Assembly: GCF_023702675.1 (NCBI RefSeq)
Contig: NZ_CP098478.1
Location: 2,852,001 to 2,916,000 of the forward strand
Reading direction: 5' to 3'
Length of the DNA stretch: 64,000 nt
Source: Acinetobacter sp. C26M
Lineage (GTDB): Bacteria; Pseudomonadota; Gammaproteobacteria; Pseudomonadales; Moraxellaceae
The notes beneath the pieces were generated by a model, which ran no database searches, had not been told where the DNA came from, and was given only the letters and a program-made list of their open reading frames with translations. Of this stretch, positions 46,050-55,305 are shown one piece after another; positions within the stretch are counted from its first letter, which is position 1; every line of letters starts with the position of its first letter. The translations under genes were made by a program, and so were the position numbers.

Positions 46050-46670
46050 TCAATCAATTCTGACATCAAACCCTAGATTTTCAGCAATCATCAGCGTTTG
46101 ATCAAGGTTAATAATCGCATCTTTAATCTGCGTTTCTTTGGGGTCTAAGGCACTCAAATCACTGCCTCTTAAATCACACTCGGTAAAATCTGCGCGGTGT
46201 AGCCATGCACCAGAGAGATCGCTATCTCGAAGCGAACTTCCATGGCAACGTGCTCCCGTCAGATCAGCTTCTCTTAAACGTGTTCTCAAAAAAGAAGCTT
46301 TCTCTAAATCAGCGCCCGGTAATCCAACAAAAGCCCAATCACTGTCCTCAACTCGCATATGGTGGAACTGACAATCGCTAAACATACTGCCGACCAACTT
46401 GCAGTCGGTGAATTTACTATCAAAGAAATTGCAAAAATAGAAAGTACAATTTAAAAATGCACTACTTTGATGAACTGAAGCATTAAAACGTGCTCGTCGA
46501 AAAGTACATTCATTAAAAACCGCACCTGTGCTTTGGGCTTCTGACAGATCTAAATCAACAAATAGCGTCCGCTCATATTTTTGATTGCTCAGTACTTGTC
46601 CGTAGCAATCCAAGCTGGTAATGGTTTCTGTTGTTTTCGGTGCTGCCGCACCATATTTTCTTTCCGCCAT
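46050..46670 (-). CDS. Pentapeptide-repeat protein
   Basis: 206 residues dominated by tandem A(D/N)LXX-like pentapeptides forming a right-handed beta-helix. Examples are FNECTFRRARFNASVHQSSA, then LREADLTGARCHGSSLRDSD and GAWLHRADFTECDLRGSDL. An N-terminal cap (TETITSLDCYGQVLSNQKYE) and C-terminal helix flank the helix. Members include gyrase-protecting Qnr and the orphan McbG-like group. There is no Qnr-specific loop I can identify, so resistance should not be assumed. It appears monocistronic. Confidence 0.88.
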   Translation of the reverse strand: MAERKYGAAAPKTTETITSLDCYGQVLSNQKYERTLFVDLDLSEAQSTGAVFNECTFRRARFNASVHQSSAFLNCTFYFCNFFDSKFTDCKLVGSMFSDCQFHHMRVEDSDWAFVGLPGADLEKASFLRTRLREADLTGARCHGSSLRDSDLSGAWLHRADFTECDLRGSDLSALDPKETQIKDAIINLDQTLMIAENLGFDVRID

Positions 46671-46764
46671 GATGTTCAGTTTGTATTTTCGAATACATCA
46701 AAATATGTCATGCATTCAATTTTGTACATGTTTTTCTCATGACTCATTTATCTCCATTTTAAAT

Positions 46765-46790
46765 AAAAAAGAGCGGTAAAACCGCTCTTT
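46765..46790 (-). terminator. Terminator of icd
   Basis: On the minus strand AAAGAGCGGT, loop TTT and ACCGCTCTTTTTT: a 10-bp stem with T tract, 17 bases after the icd stop. Confidence 0.88.
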
Positions 46791-46807
46791 CATTTCATAC
46801 TTAGACT

Positions 46808-48064
46808 TTAATCTTCCATGTGCTGGATTATGGCTTGTCCAAATTCAGAACAACGTAATAAAGTTGCATTTGGCATTAAACGTTCAAAATCATAGGTCAC
46901 TGTTTTTGCCGAGATCGCCCCCGAAACACCCTGAATAATCAAATCAGCTGCTTCGATCCAGCCCATATCACGTAGCATCATTTCAGCAGACAAAATAATC
47001 GAACCCGGGTTGACCTTATCTTGCCCTGCATACTTCGGTGCAGTGCCATGTGTTGCTTCATAAACTGCTATTGCACCGCCAATATTGGCGCCCGGTGCAA
47101 TCCCAATACCGCCCACTTCTGCTGCAAGTGCATCAGAAATGTAATCACCATTTAAGTTCAGTGTAGCAATCACGGAATAATCGGCTGGACGCATTAAAAT
47201 TTGCTGTAAGAACGCATCGGCAATCACATCTTTAATAATGATATCTTTACCCGTTCTTGGATTTTTAATTTTTACCCAAGGTCCACCATCTAGCAACTGT
47301 CCACCAAAACGTTCTATTGCGAGTTCATAGCCCCACTCTTTAAACGCGCCTTCGGTGTACTTCATAATGTTGCCTTTGTGTACTAGCGTCACAGAAGGTT
47401 TGTCATTATCAATCGCAAACTGAATGGCTTTACGCACCAGACGCTGGGTCCCTTCTTTAGAAACAGGTTTAATCCCAATCCCACAATCTTTAGGAAATCG
47501 GATTTTGGTTACACCCATTTCTTCTTGCAAAAATTTAATGACTTTCTTTGCTTCTGGAGAATCAGCCTTCCATTCGATCCCTGCATAGATATCTTCTGAG
47601 TTCTCACGGAAAATTATCATATCCGTGAGTTCTGGATGTTGCACAGGTGAAGGTACACCTTCAAACCAACGTACTGGACGCACACAAACATATAAATCGA
47701 GTTCTTGGCGCAATGCAACATTCAAAGAACGAATACCGCCACCAACAGGTGTAGTCAATGGGCCTTTTATTGATATAATAAACTCGCGTAAAGCATCAAA
47801 AGTTTCTTCTGGCATATAATTGCCATAGATTTTATCTGCTTTTTCGCCGCAGTAGACTTCCATCCATTCGATTGAACGTTTGCCACCGTAAGCTTTTAAC
47901 ACGGCGGCATCTACTACTGCCTTCATTGCTGGTGTAATATCCACACCAATACCATCACCTTCAATAAAAGGGATGATTGGACGATTTGGAACATTCAATG
48001 ACAGGTCTGCATTTACTGTGATTTTGTCTCCATCTGCAGGAACCACAATCTTCTGATAACCCAT
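46808..48064 (-). CDS. icd: NADP-dependent isocitrate dehydrogenase (homodimeric, IDH-I type)
   Basis: 418 residues, the E. coli Icd type. It oxidises isocitrate to 2-oxoglutarate in the TCA cycle. [16 protein letters not shown] contains the substrate/phosphorylation-site serine of the enteric enzyme. [20 protein letters not shown], the metal-binding [20 protein letters not shown] and the C-terminal cofactor segment [16 protein letters not shown] are diagnostic. It is divergent from rluE, the same pairing as in E. coli. A second, unrelated monomeric isocitrate dehydrogenase lies about 1.7 kb away. Confidence 0.97.
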   Translation of the reverse strand: MGYQKIVVPADGDKITVNADLSLNVPNRPIIPFIEGDGIGVDITPAMKAVVDAAVLKAYGGKRSIEWMEVYCGEKADKIYGNYMPEETFDALREFIISIKGPLTTPVGGGIRSLNVALRQELDLYVCVRPVRWFEGVPSPVQHPELTDMIIFRENSEDIYAGIEWKADSPEAKKVIKFLQEEMGVTKIRFPKDCGIGIKPVSKEGTQRLVRKAIQFAIDNDKPSVTLVHKGNIMKYTEGAFKEWGYELAIERFGGQLLDGGPWVKIKNPRTGKDIIIKDVIADAFLQQILMRPADYSVIATLNLNGDYISDALAAEVGGIGIAPGANIGGAIAVYEATHGTAPKYAGQDKVNPGSIILSAEMMLRDMGWIEAADLIIQGVSGAISAKTVTYDFERLMPNATLLRCSEFGQAIIQHMED

Positions 48065-48257
48065 TTTGTAGGTTCTCCCTCATGTATTTAGCGATTATCT
48101 CTATGCCTTCTATGGCATACTTTCGTTTTTTATTGCATGAAACAGTTTAGTCCAAAACAGGTTTTTCTGAGATTTATACGGGAAATAACAACATTTTCCC
48201 ATTAAATAGAAACCTTTATTGTTATGATGCCGCCCATAGCCAAAGTAGTATATCCAT

Positions 48258-49076
48258 ATGAAAGTAGTCGTATTTAATAAACCTTTTGACGTTTTGTCAC
48301 AGTTTCGCGAAGATGAAAAACATTTAACAGTTTCAAGTTTTATTAAAGATCCTGAACTTCGTATTGCAGGACGTTTAGATTTAGACTCTGAAGGTTTAAT
48401 GTTTCTTACTGATCATGGTGGTTTAAATCAATTCATCACCCATCCTGATAATAAGAAATATAAAACTTATCTTGCTCAAGTTGATGGTGATGTCACAGAA
48501 GAAGCAATTGAAAAACTGCAAAAAGGTGTTGAACTTGCAGATGGTATGACTTTACCTGCCAAAGCACGTAAAGTTGAACAACCTGAATGGCTATGGGAAC
48601 GTAACCCACCGGTACGTTATCGTGCCAATATTCCAACGACTTGGATCGAACTACAAATCTGCGAAGGTCGTAACCGTCAAGTACGTCGTATGACAGCGGC
48701 TGTGGGTTTTCCGACTTTACGTCTGATTCGCACTCAAATTGGTAGCATTGATCTTGTCAAACTGGGTTTACAGCCAGGTGAACAACTCGAAATCGAACCT
48801 TTGCTTTATCCAGACTTTAAAGACGTTCCAGCTGATAAGCCTTATGAAGGCCGTTCTTTCGCTAGAAAATCGAATAATAAACCGCATTTCTCTCGCGCCA
48901 AAGATAAAGCACGTGAAGAAAAAGGTGAAAAACCATTTAAAAGTAAGAAGAAAGCTGGCGGTGGTACAACCCGTATTTGGCAAACTGATGATGCAGATAA
49001 ACCACGTCGTAAGACCAATGGTACAACACGTCCAAATACTAAAGCACCACGCGGTCGTAACCGTAATGGTCGTTAA
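48258..49076 (+). CDS. rluE: rRNA pseudouridine synthase, RluE type
   Basis: 272 residues of the RsuA/RluB/E/F group. It opens KVVVFNKPFDVLSQF, and the catalytic aspartate motif is IAGRLDLDSEGLMFLTD. The QICEGRNRQVRRMTAAVGFP block follows. The family modifies 23S rRNA; E. coli RluE acts at U2457 and its gene neighbours icd divergently, as here, which supports this member. There is no S4 domain, also like RluE. An unusual ~75-residue tail rich in Lys/Arg (e.g. RKSNNKPHFSRAKDKAREEK) may aid RNA binding. Confidence 0.87.
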   Translation: MKVVVFNKPFDVLSQFREDEKHLTVSSFIKDPELRIAGRLDLDSEGLMFLTDHGGLNQFITHPDNKKYKTYLAQVDGDVTEEAIEKLQKGVELADGMTLPAKARKVEQPEWLWERNPPVRYRANIPTTWIELQICEGRNRQVRRMTAAVGFPTLRLIRTQIGSIDLVKLGLQPGEQLEIEPLLYPDFKDVPADKPYEGRSFARKSNNKPHFSRAKDKAREEKGEKPFKSKKKAGGGTTRIWQTDDADKPRRKTNGTTRPNTKAPRGRNRNGR

Positions 49077-49090
49077 GATTTGATAATATT

Positions 49091-49113
49091 AAAGCCCACG
49101 AAAGTGGGCTTTT
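49091..49113 (+). terminator. Terminator of rluE
   Basis: AAAGCCCAC, loop GAAA and GTGGGCTTTT: strong hairpin 14 bases after the stop. Confidence 0.9.
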
Positions 49114-49116
49114 CTT

Positions 49117-49512
49117 TCAACGACAATAATTATCATATATAAATTTTACTGGACCGGAATTTATTACGGGCTTTGTATTTAAACTGCTAGCGTTATCTTG
49201 TAGAACTTCAAGTACTTTTCTTTGATCAGTTGTTTTTCTCACTTCAGACAAAGTGACCCAATTTTTTTCACCACAATTCAGCATAATTTTATGAACCATA
49301 ACTGAATCACGATACCGCTCAATGACAAAATTTTGGTCAAAAAATATCAGTTGATTATAGATGATAACTTTGGGATTCCTTTTAATCACAATACTAGCGG
49401 TATCAATATAATTCTTTTGTTTGGCTTTCCCCGATACTAAAACCAGTTCAGCATGTGTGCTTGTCATTATGCTGCTCAATAAAGACATTATTGCTATTCC
49501 TAGTTTTTCCAT
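49117..49512 (-). CDS. Small exported protein, possibly surface-adhesin E-like
   Basis: 131 residues with a signal peptide (LGIAIMSLLSSIMTSTHA). The mature part is strand-rich (LVLVSGKAKQKNYIDTASIV) and has two cysteines (Cys in LNCGEKNW and near the C-terminus in YDNYC) that could form a disulfide. The overall pattern YIDTASI...NQLIFFDQ...MLNCGEKNW resembles the protein E-like surface-adhesin family seen in Acinetobacter and Haemophilus, but similarity is weak. The second ATG (49512) is favoured because AGAGG lies about 5 bases before it. Function unknown. Confidence 0.6.
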   Translation of the reverse strand: MEKLGIAIMSLLSSIMTSTHAELVLVSGKAKQKNYIDTASIVIKRNPKVIIYNQLIFFDQNFVIERYRDSVMVHKIMLNCGEKNWVTLSEVRKTTDQRKVLEVLQDNASSLNTKPVINSGPVKFIYDNYCR

Positions 49513-49671
49513 CATCCCCTCTCATATTAAAATTATTTTTAACTGACTTTCTTCGACAGACATTAAATATAAAGACGACTCTTATAAATACAACAGGATA
49601 AATATGATTATAAAAATTTAGAAACGAGTCTAATGCTGTATTTCAACTATTTTAAATTTTGATTAGTTATA

Positions 49672-49703
49672 AAAAAAGCCGATGTTTTCACATCGGCTTT
49701 TTT
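49672..49703 (-). terminator. Terminator of the monomeric isocitrate dehydrogenase gene
   Basis: GCCGATG and CATCGGC around TTTTCA, with A and T flanks. On the minus strand it gives a T tract 36 bases past the stop. Confidence 0.85.
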
Positions 49704-49731
49704 ATATCACCGACAACATTGTCGGTGATAT
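49704..49731. repeat. 28-bp perfect palindrome beside the icd2 terminator
   Basis: ATATCACCGACAAC and its exact inverse complement occupy 49704-49731, immediately between the terminator and the stop codon (49740). In RNA it would fold as a 12-bp stem with a small loop. It lacks a T run of its own on either side. Confidence 0.6.
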
Positions 49732-49739
49732 ATCAAAAA

Positions 49740-51971
49740 TTAAAGTGACGCAAGTGTGGTATTAAACGTTGCACTTGGACGCATTACCGCATTCACTTTT
49801 GCTGGATCGATTGCATAGTAACCACCGATATCCGCAGCTTGACCTTGTACTTGAGCAAGCTCAGCAACAATCTTCTGTTCATTTTCAGCAAGTGATTTTG
49901 CAAGCGGAGCAAATTTCGCTTTTAACTCAGCATCTTCGTCTTGAGCTGCTAATGCTTCAGCCCAATACAATGCTAAGTAGAAGTGGCTGCCACGGTTATC
50001 AAGCTCACCTGTACGACGTGATGGAGATTTGTCGTTATCCAACAATTTCCCTGTCGCTTGATCAAGTGTTTTGGCAAGTAATTTCGCACGGTCATTACTT
50101 TCTTTGATACCAAGTTCTTCTAAAGACACAGCCAATGCAAGGAACTCACCAAGAGAATCCCAACGTAAGTGATTTTCTTCAACTAACTGCTGTACATGTT
50201 TCGGTGCTGAACCACCCGCACCTGTTTCGTACATACCACCGCCAGCCATTAACGGCACGATCGATAACATTTTCGCTGAAGTACCCAATTCCATAATTGG
50301 GAACAAGTCAGTTAAGTAGTCACGTAAAATGTTACCAGTTACAGAAATGGTATCTAAACCACGTGCTACACGCTCAAGCGTATAACGCATTGCACGTACT
50401 TGTGACATGATTTGAATATCAAGACCAGTGGTGTCATGATCTTTCAAGTATTTTTCAACTTTCTTGATCAATTCATTTTCGTGTGGACGGTATGGGTCAA
50501 GCCAGAAGATTGCAGGCATACCTGAGTTACGCGCACGCGTTACAGCAAGTTTCACCCAGTCACGAATTGGTGCATCTTTCACCTGACACATACGCCAGAT
50601 ATCGCCTTCTTCCACATTTTGTGACATCAACACTTCACCAGTGTCTAGATCAGTAATGTTGGCAATACCTGCTTCTGAAATTTCAAACGTTTTGTCGTGT
50701 GAACCGTATTCTTCTGCTTTCTGTGCCATCAAACCAACGTTAGGCACAGTCCCCATAGTACGTGGGTCAAAGTTACCGTTCCACTTACAGAAGTTGATCA
50801 TTTCTTGGTAAATACGAGCGAAAGTTGACTCAGGCATTACTGCTTTACAATCGTAAGGCTTACCATCTGCACCCCACATTTTACCGCCACCACGAATCAT
50901 TGCAGGCATAGAAGCATCGACAATCACGTCATTTGGTGAATGGAAGTTAGTAATACCTTTTGCAGAATCTACCATTGCAAGTGCAGGACGGTGTTCTTGG
51001 CAAGCATGTAAATCTTCAATGATTTCTTCACGTAAAGATGTCGGTAAAGTTGCAATCTTTTCATAAAGACCAGCCATACCGTTGTTTACGTTAATACCAA
51101 GTTCATCAAACAATTTACCGTGTTTTTCAAAAGCATCTTTGTAGTAAATTTTCACACAGTGACCGAATACGATCGGGTGTGAAACTTTCATCATGGTTGC
51201 TTTAACGTGTAATGAGAACAAAATGCCCGCTTCACGACAGTCTTCAAGTTCTTTCTCGTAGAAGTCACACAGCGCTTTCTTGCTCATAAACATCGAGTCA
51301 ATGATTTCACCATCTTGCAGCGCAACTTTTGGCTTGAGCACAATAGTTTCACCAGACTTAGTGATGAGTTCCATTTTCACGTTACGTGCACGGTCTAAAG
51401 TCATTGATTTTTCGCCATGGTAGAAGTCGCCTTCATCCATGTGAGAAACGTGAGTCTGTGACCATTGCTTCCACTCGCTCATTGAATGCGGGTGTTTTTT
51501 CGCATAATTTTTTACTGCAGCTGGTGCGCGACGGTCAGAGTTACCTTCACGCAATACAGGGTTTACAGCTGAACCAAGGCATTTACCATAACGTGCCTTG
51601 ATCTCTTTTTCTTCTTCAGTAGTTGGGTTTTCTGGATAATCAGGAATTGCATAGCCCTTCGACTGGAGCTCTTTAATACATGATACCAACTGAGCAACCG
51701 AAGCACTGATGTTCGGAAGTTTAATGATATTGGTATCTGGATCTTGCGTAAGGCGACCTAACTCCGCAAGGTTATTGTTTACCTTCTGTTCATCTTTAAG
51801 GTAATCTGAAAATTCTGCGAGCACACGAACCGCAACTGAGATGTCACTTTTAACAATCTCAATGCCAGCAGGTTTTGTAAAGGTCTCAATGATCGGTAGT
51901 AATGAATAAGTCGCTAATAACGGCGCCTCATCAGTCAGTGTGTAAATGATTTTTGACTTTCCACCAGCCAT
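49740..51971 (-). CDS. Monomeric NADP-dependent isocitrate dehydrogenase (IDH-II type)
   Basis: 743 residues, the large monomeric Icd family unrelated in sequence to the E. coli type. Recognisable blocks are [45 protein letters not shown]-like metal region [20 protein letters not shown], and [20 protein letters not shown] near the C-terminus. The ATG at 51971 has AAGGGG 6 bases upstream. An in-frame start 26 codons earlier overlaps the promoter. Older biochemical work on Acinetobacter describes two isocitrate dehydrogenases, the larger one stimulated by AMP and pyruvate; this gene fits that enzyme by family. Confidence 0.95.
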   Translation of the reverse strand: MAGGKSKIIYTLTDEAPLLATYSLLPIIETFTKPAGIEIVKSDISVAVRVLAEFSDYLKDEQKVNNNLAELGRLTQDPDTNIIKLPNISASVAQLVSCIKELQSKGYAIPDYPENPTTEEEKEIKARYGKCLGSAVNPVLREGNSDRRAPAAVKNYAKKHPHSMSEWKQWSQTHVSHMDEGDFYHGEKSMTLDRARNVKMELITKSGETIVLKPKVALQDGEIIDSMFMSKKALCDFYEKELEDCREAGILFSLHVKATMMKVSHPIVFGHCVKIYYKDAFEKHGKLFDELGINVNNGMAGLYEKIATLPTSLREEIIEDLHACQEHRPALAMVDSAKGITNFHSPNDVIVDASMPAMIRGGGKMWGADGKPYDCKAVMPESTFARIYQEMINFCKWNGNFDPRTMGTVPNVGLMAQKAEEYGSHDKTFEISEAGIANITDLDTGEVLMSQNVEEGDIWRMCQVKDAPIRDWVKLAVTRARNSGMPAIFWLDPYRPHENELIKKVEKYLKDHDTTGLDIQIMSQVRAMRYTLERVARGLDTISVTGNILRDYLTDLFPIMELGTSAKMLSIVPLMAGGGMYETGAGGSAPKHVQQLVEENHLRWDSLGEFLALAVSLEELGIKESNDRAKLLAKTLDQATGKLLDNDKSPSRRTGELDNRGSHFYLALYWAEALAAQDEDAELKAKFAPLAKSLAENEQKIVAELAQVQGQAADIGGYYAIDPAKVNAVMRPSATFNTTLASL

Positions 51972-52299
51972 ATATAGCCCCTTGTGTTGGATTGAGTTAT
52001 GGAAAACTGCGCTTGTGGCCCAGTTCCTAGAACCGATTTGCTTGAACAAACTTGAGAGTATCAGTGTTCATCACATGCGAGTCAACGCAATATCCTGTGA
52101 TAACGACATTTCGATAAAAAATACTACAAAATGATATAATAGTAGCGTTCTGGTATGTATATATGAGGTCAAGTGATGTCTTTTCAAATACAAACCACTG
52201 CCAACTTTAAATGAACGCACTGAATTGATCATTTAGCAAACAAATATGCATATTGCTTAAGCATGAGCCCTATTTTGACAGAGCTTAATGAAGATTACG
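51972..52299. promoter_or_regulatory. Promoter region of monomeric icd with opposed small transcription unit
   Basis: On the minus strand TTGACT (52080-52085), 17 bases and GATACT (52057-52062) form the icd2 promoter. On the plus strand TATAAT at 52135-52140, with a weak -35, points away. It precedes GAGG (52165) and a 12-codon ORF at 52176-52214 (MSFQIQTTANFK). No other gene is visible in the remaining bases. Confidence 0.6.
52176..52214 (+). other. Possible 12-residue mini-ORF
   Basis: ATG with GAGG 7 bases upstream, encoding MSFQIQTTANFK, 29 bases after the start site expected from TATAAT at 52135. No evident terminator or downstream gene on this strand. Could be noise, a leader remnant, or part of a small RNA. 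Confidence 0.25.
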
Positions 52300-53676
52300 T
52301 TAATTCTTTAGTGGTAAGATCAATTTAAACGCCACTCCTTCAAATCGATTTTCGACCTCAGTTGAACCTGAATGTAACTGCATAATTGAGCGAACAATAG
52401 CCAAACCTAGACCACCTGTTTGTGCTTTTTGATGTCGACTTTCATCGACCTGATAAAATCGGTCGAATAAGTAAGGCAAATGTTTTTCATCAATAAAAAT
52501 GCCTTCTGTCACAATCGTCATGACACAATTTGAATCACGTTGATTTATCGCTACTGCAATCACACCATGCGCTCGACCATGTAAAATGGCATTACTGATT
52601 AAATTCGCAATCGCGCGCTGGATTAATGCCTCATTCGCCATGATATTTAGATCATCCATGACATCCAGTTGGAGCGTCATCTGATGTTCTTCAATCAAAC
52701 AATCAAAATAATCAATAACATTCCTGATTAGCTGTTTGACATTGACTGACTTTTTCTCAAGTACCTGCTCATCGTGTTCAGAACGTGCAATGAACAGCAT
52801 ACTTTCAATCATTTTGGTGAGCCGTTCATACTCTTCCAAATGCGAATATAATAAATTTTCTAATTCTTCTGTTTTACGGGTTTGTGACAATAAAATCTGA
52901 GTTTGCCCCATTAAATTATTGAGTGGTGTCCTGAGTTCATGTGCAATATCTTCTGAAAATTGCGCCAGTTTCTGATAATCCTGCTGAATTTTATCCAGCA
53001 TTTCATTCATCGCCTGACTCAGTTGCTGAACTTCAATATTGGTGGATTCAACTTCAATACGATGATTCAGTTTTTGCACATTAATTTTACTGGTCTCGGC
53101 AATCAAAGTACGCATGGAACGAAATAAATAATGTCCCACCATAAATCCAAGAAGACTGGACAACAAAATGCCTAGACCACTATAAAACAAGACTTTCCAA
53201 AAATATTGACTCAGGATCTGATTCGCCCCATCCCATTGTTGTCCTGCAATCAATTGATACTGCTTATGACCATATTGAATGGATTGAAATGCGAAGCGTG
53301 TACTTGGATGCTCAACTGTATTATTACGATACTGAATTTTATTTGAATAATTCAGTTCAGGGATTTTGATCTGTAATGGATTAATCCTGATCAGGTCGCG
53401 AGCTGATTCTTTGACAATAAAAATACTATCCTCATGTCCCACCATATTTTCATAAAGCTTAGGATATTTCCCCAATATCTGAACGGTATGTGCATCGGTC
53501 AAAAAAACTTCCATTCGTTTAATCCGAGCAGCCAAGGCCTTATCTTGCTGGGTATAGACCATTTCACGGAAATTTTGATAGGACAAACCGCCAATACTGA
53601 TAAAAACTACGCAGGAAATTAAGCTAAAGGCAATACTTAAGCGGGAAGCCAATGACAGTCTATTCATTATTGCCAT
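52300..53676 (-). CDS. Sensor histidine kinase (CusS/HprS-like)
   Basis: 458 residues. Two membrane helices (~13-33 and ~162-185) bracket a ~130-residue periplasmic sensor. A HAMP-like linker is followed by the HisKA domain with phospho-accepting His246 in SEDIAHELRTPLNNL, and an ATPase domain with NLISNAILHG and GGLGLAI. The VTEGIFIDEKHLPYLFDRFY stretch is the degenerate G1 region typical of heavy-metal/IrlS-type kinases. It overlaps the response-regulator gene by 17 bases. A periplasmic hydroxyisourate hydrolase gene across the divergent promoter recalls E. coli HprS (YedV), which senses oxidants. ATG at 53667 is an alternative start. Confidence 0.88.
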   Translation of the reverse strand: MAIMNRLSLASRLSIAFSLISCVVFISIGGLSYQNFREMVYTQQDKALAARIKRMEVFLTDAHTVQILGKYPKLYENMVGHEDSIFIVKESARDLIRINPLQIKIPELNYSNKIQYRNNTVEHPSTRFAFQSIQYGHKQYQLIAGQQWDGANQILSQYFWKVLFYSGLGILLSSLLGFMVGHYLFRSMRTLIAETSKINVQKLNHRIEVESTNIEVQQLSQAMNEMLDKIQQDYQKLAQFSEDIAHELRTPLNNLMGQTQILLSQTRKTEELENLLYSHLEEYERLTKMIESMLFIARSEHDEQVLEKKSVNVKQLIRNVIDYFDCLIEEHQMTLQLDVMDDLNIMANEALIQRAIANLISNAILHGRAHGVIAVAINQRDSNCVMTIVTEGIFIDEKHLPYLFDRFYQVDESRHQKAQTGGLGLAIVRSIMQLHSGSTEVENRFEGVAFKLILPLKN

Positions 53677-54343
53677 CTTTTAAATCAACCTTATAGCCCA
53701 TGCCCCTGACCGTATAAATTAACTTGGGAACAAAATGATCATCAATCTTTGCCCTTAATCGGCGTATTGCAACATCCACCACATTGGTATCCGTATCAAA
53801 ATTAATATTCCAAACCATTGAGGCAATTTGCGTTCGTGTGAGTACTTCACCACGATGTTGAATCAACAACTGTAACAACACAAACTCTTTGGCAGTTAAA
53901 TCAATTTTGGTATCAGCACGATACACTTCCCGACTGAGTCGGTTTAAGCTTAAGTTTGAAATTTGATAAATTTCTTTTTCTACATTCGGTACACGGCGTA
54001 ACAGGCTTTTGATCCTTGCCAAGAGTTCCACATAAGAAAAGGGTTTAATTAAATAATCATCGGCTCCGAGCTCTAAACCTTTTACTCGATCCAGCACGTG
54101 ATCTTTTGCAGTTAGCATTAAAACTGGAATTTTCGAAAACGTCCGTAGCGTTTGTAAGACTTGCCAACCGTCCAGTTGTGGCAGCATCACATCCAAAATC
54201 AGTAAATCAAAGACGTCTTGTTGCAAACGTGACAATGCCTCTATGCCATCTTTTGCAATAGCACAGGTATAACCTGATTCAGTTAATCCTTTCGCTAAAA
54301 ACTGCGCGATTTTAGATTCATCTTCGACAATTAAAATATGCAT
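53660..54343 (-). CDS. OmpR-family response regulator (CusR/HprR-like)
   Basis: 227 residues. The receiver domain has phospho-acceptor Asp51 (LLILDVMLPQLDGW), Thr78 and Lys100 (DYLIKPFSY). The winged-helix output domain carries RREVYRADTKIDLTAKEFVL-like features (here SREVYRADTKIDLTAKEFVL) and TNVVDVAIRRLRAKID. It is translationally coupled to the kinase gene. The closest recognisable relatives are the CusR/HprR/IrlR subgroup. A dyad GATTAC-N6-GTAATC 33 bases upstream of its start resembles the published HprR/CusR-type box and suggests autoregulation. Confidence 0.92.
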   Translation of the reverse strand: MHILIVEDESKIAQFLAKGLTESGYTCAIAKDGIEALSRLQQDVFDLLILDVMLPQLDGWQVLQTLRTFSKIPVLMLTAKDHVLDRVKGLELGADDYLIKPFSYVELLARIKSLLRRVPNVEKEIYQISNLSLNRLSREVYRADTKIDLTAKEFVLLQLLIQHRGEVLTRTQIASMVWNINFDTDTNVVDVAIRRLRAKIDDHFVPKLIYTVRGMGYKVDLKDGNNE

Positions 54344-54375
54344 CCCACATATTAACCTTGTTTATTCATTGCCAA

Positions 54376-54393
54376 GATTACAAATCGGTAATC
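54376..54393. promoter_or_regulatory. HprR-like dyad in the divergent promoter
   Basis: GATTAC (54376-54381), AAATCG and GTAATC (54388-54393): a perfect 6-bp inverted repeat with 6-base spacer. It resembles, as I recall it, the E. coli HprR box CATTACAAAATTGTAATG. It sits between the response-regulator and outer-membrane protein genes. Confidence 0.65.
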
Positions 54394-54493
54394 CAATTGT
54401 CATCACGCCAAGATTTTTTTCTTCCTACCATGTTCTGAGGAAATAAAGATTTTTATCACCAAACATTCCTCTACTGTTTTTGGAAAATTAAAT

Positions 54494-55186
54494 ATGGACA
54501 AGCTACTTACCCGTTTCGCGGTTTCATCTGTTTTACTGACTGCTGTATCCCTAAGTTACGCTCAGGACATCAATGATGCAGCTTATTATATCTCTGCAAA
54601 AGTTGCCGCTGCTAAGCTTCAAGCCGACAATATGGAAACCAGCTTACGCCCTGGCATTGGTCAATTTATCGCGGCTAAAGATAAAAAAGATTTAACCAAT
54701 ACCTCATTGGGTTTCGGCTATGACTTTGGCAATGGTTGGCGTACTGAAGGTGAATATAACTTTAAAAATAATGCTGAATTTACCAGCGGTTCAAGCAACT
54801 TTCCCACCAGTCTCAATCATCATAAAGTCGAGACTCAGCGTCTGATGCTGAATGCTTATCGTGATTTTGAGGTCATCAACAATGTAGCCGTGTATGGCAA
54901 TGTCGGCTTAGGTATTGCCCGCACCGAATCTTCAGGCTGGCAAGGTAATGTATCTCGTCAATACCTTGCAAATACCGAAACACAATTGGTCTATAGCTTA
55001 GGTGCAGGTGCGACTTACAAAGCCATTAAAAATTTAAATCTTGATTTAGGTTATCGCTATGTAGACTTGGGTAAAGCCGATAGCGGGTTAAATAACTTCA
55101 CCAATGCACGTAACTTGCAAGATGAGCAGATGAAAGCACATCTATACTCAAGCGAGCTCTATCTCGGTGCAAGATATTCATTCTAA
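54494..55186 (+). CDS. Outer-membrane beta-barrel protein (opacity-porin type)
   Basis: 230 residues. The signal peptide ends in SLSYA before QDINDAAYY. The mature protein has alternating amphipathic strands with girdles such as SLGFGYDFGNGWRTEGEYNF, GNVGLGIARTESSG, and LDLGYRYVDLGKADSG. The final residue is Phe (LYLGARYSF), as required for BAM recognition. It is an eight-strand Opa/OmpX/OmpA-N-like barrel of unknown ligand. It is divergent from the two-component genes and next to hiuH, so it may belong to the same regulon. Confidence 0.85.
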   Translation: MDKLLTRFAVSSVLLTAVSLSYAQDINDAAYYISAKVAAAKLQADNMETSLRPGIGQFIAAKDKKDLTNTSLGFGYDFGNGWRTEGEYNFKNNAEFTSGSSNFPTSLNHHKVETQRLMLNAYRDFEVINNVAVYGNVGLGIARTESSGWQGNVSRQYLANTETQLVYSLGAGATYKAIKNLNLDLGYRYVDLGKADSGLNNFTNARNLQDEQMKAHLYSSELYLGARYSF

Positions 55187-55195
55187 AACAGTATT

Positions 55196-55222
55196 AAAAA
55201 GCACTGATCAACAGTGCTTTTT
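55196..55222 (+). terminator. Terminator of the outer-membrane barrel gene
   Basis: AAAAAGCACTG, a 5-base loop and CAGTGCTTTTT: an 11-bp perfect stem just past the stop. It separates this gene from hiuH. Confidence 0.9.
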
Positions 55223-55235
55223 GCGCTCCTATCCC

Positions 55236-55270
55236 ATGCATTGCCTTCACAACAACTGACGGCAATGCAT
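55236..55270. promoter_or_regulatory. 10-bp inverted repeat upstream of hiuH
   Basis: ATGCATTGCC (55236-55245) and GGCAATGCAT (55261-55270) are perfect inverse complements with a 15-base spacer, 35 bases before the hiuH start. No T tract follows, so operator or leader hairpin is more likely than terminator. Confidence 0.55.
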
Positions 55271-55305
55271 ACGAAAACATTGATCTAGAAAGGTGAAATA
55301 TTGCT

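Noticed and set aside
46050..46670. Pentapeptide-repeat protein as a Qnr-type quinolone resistance determinant
   Set aside because: Repeats alone are not enough; length and the absence of an identifiable Qnr loop make a generic pentapeptide protein more likely.
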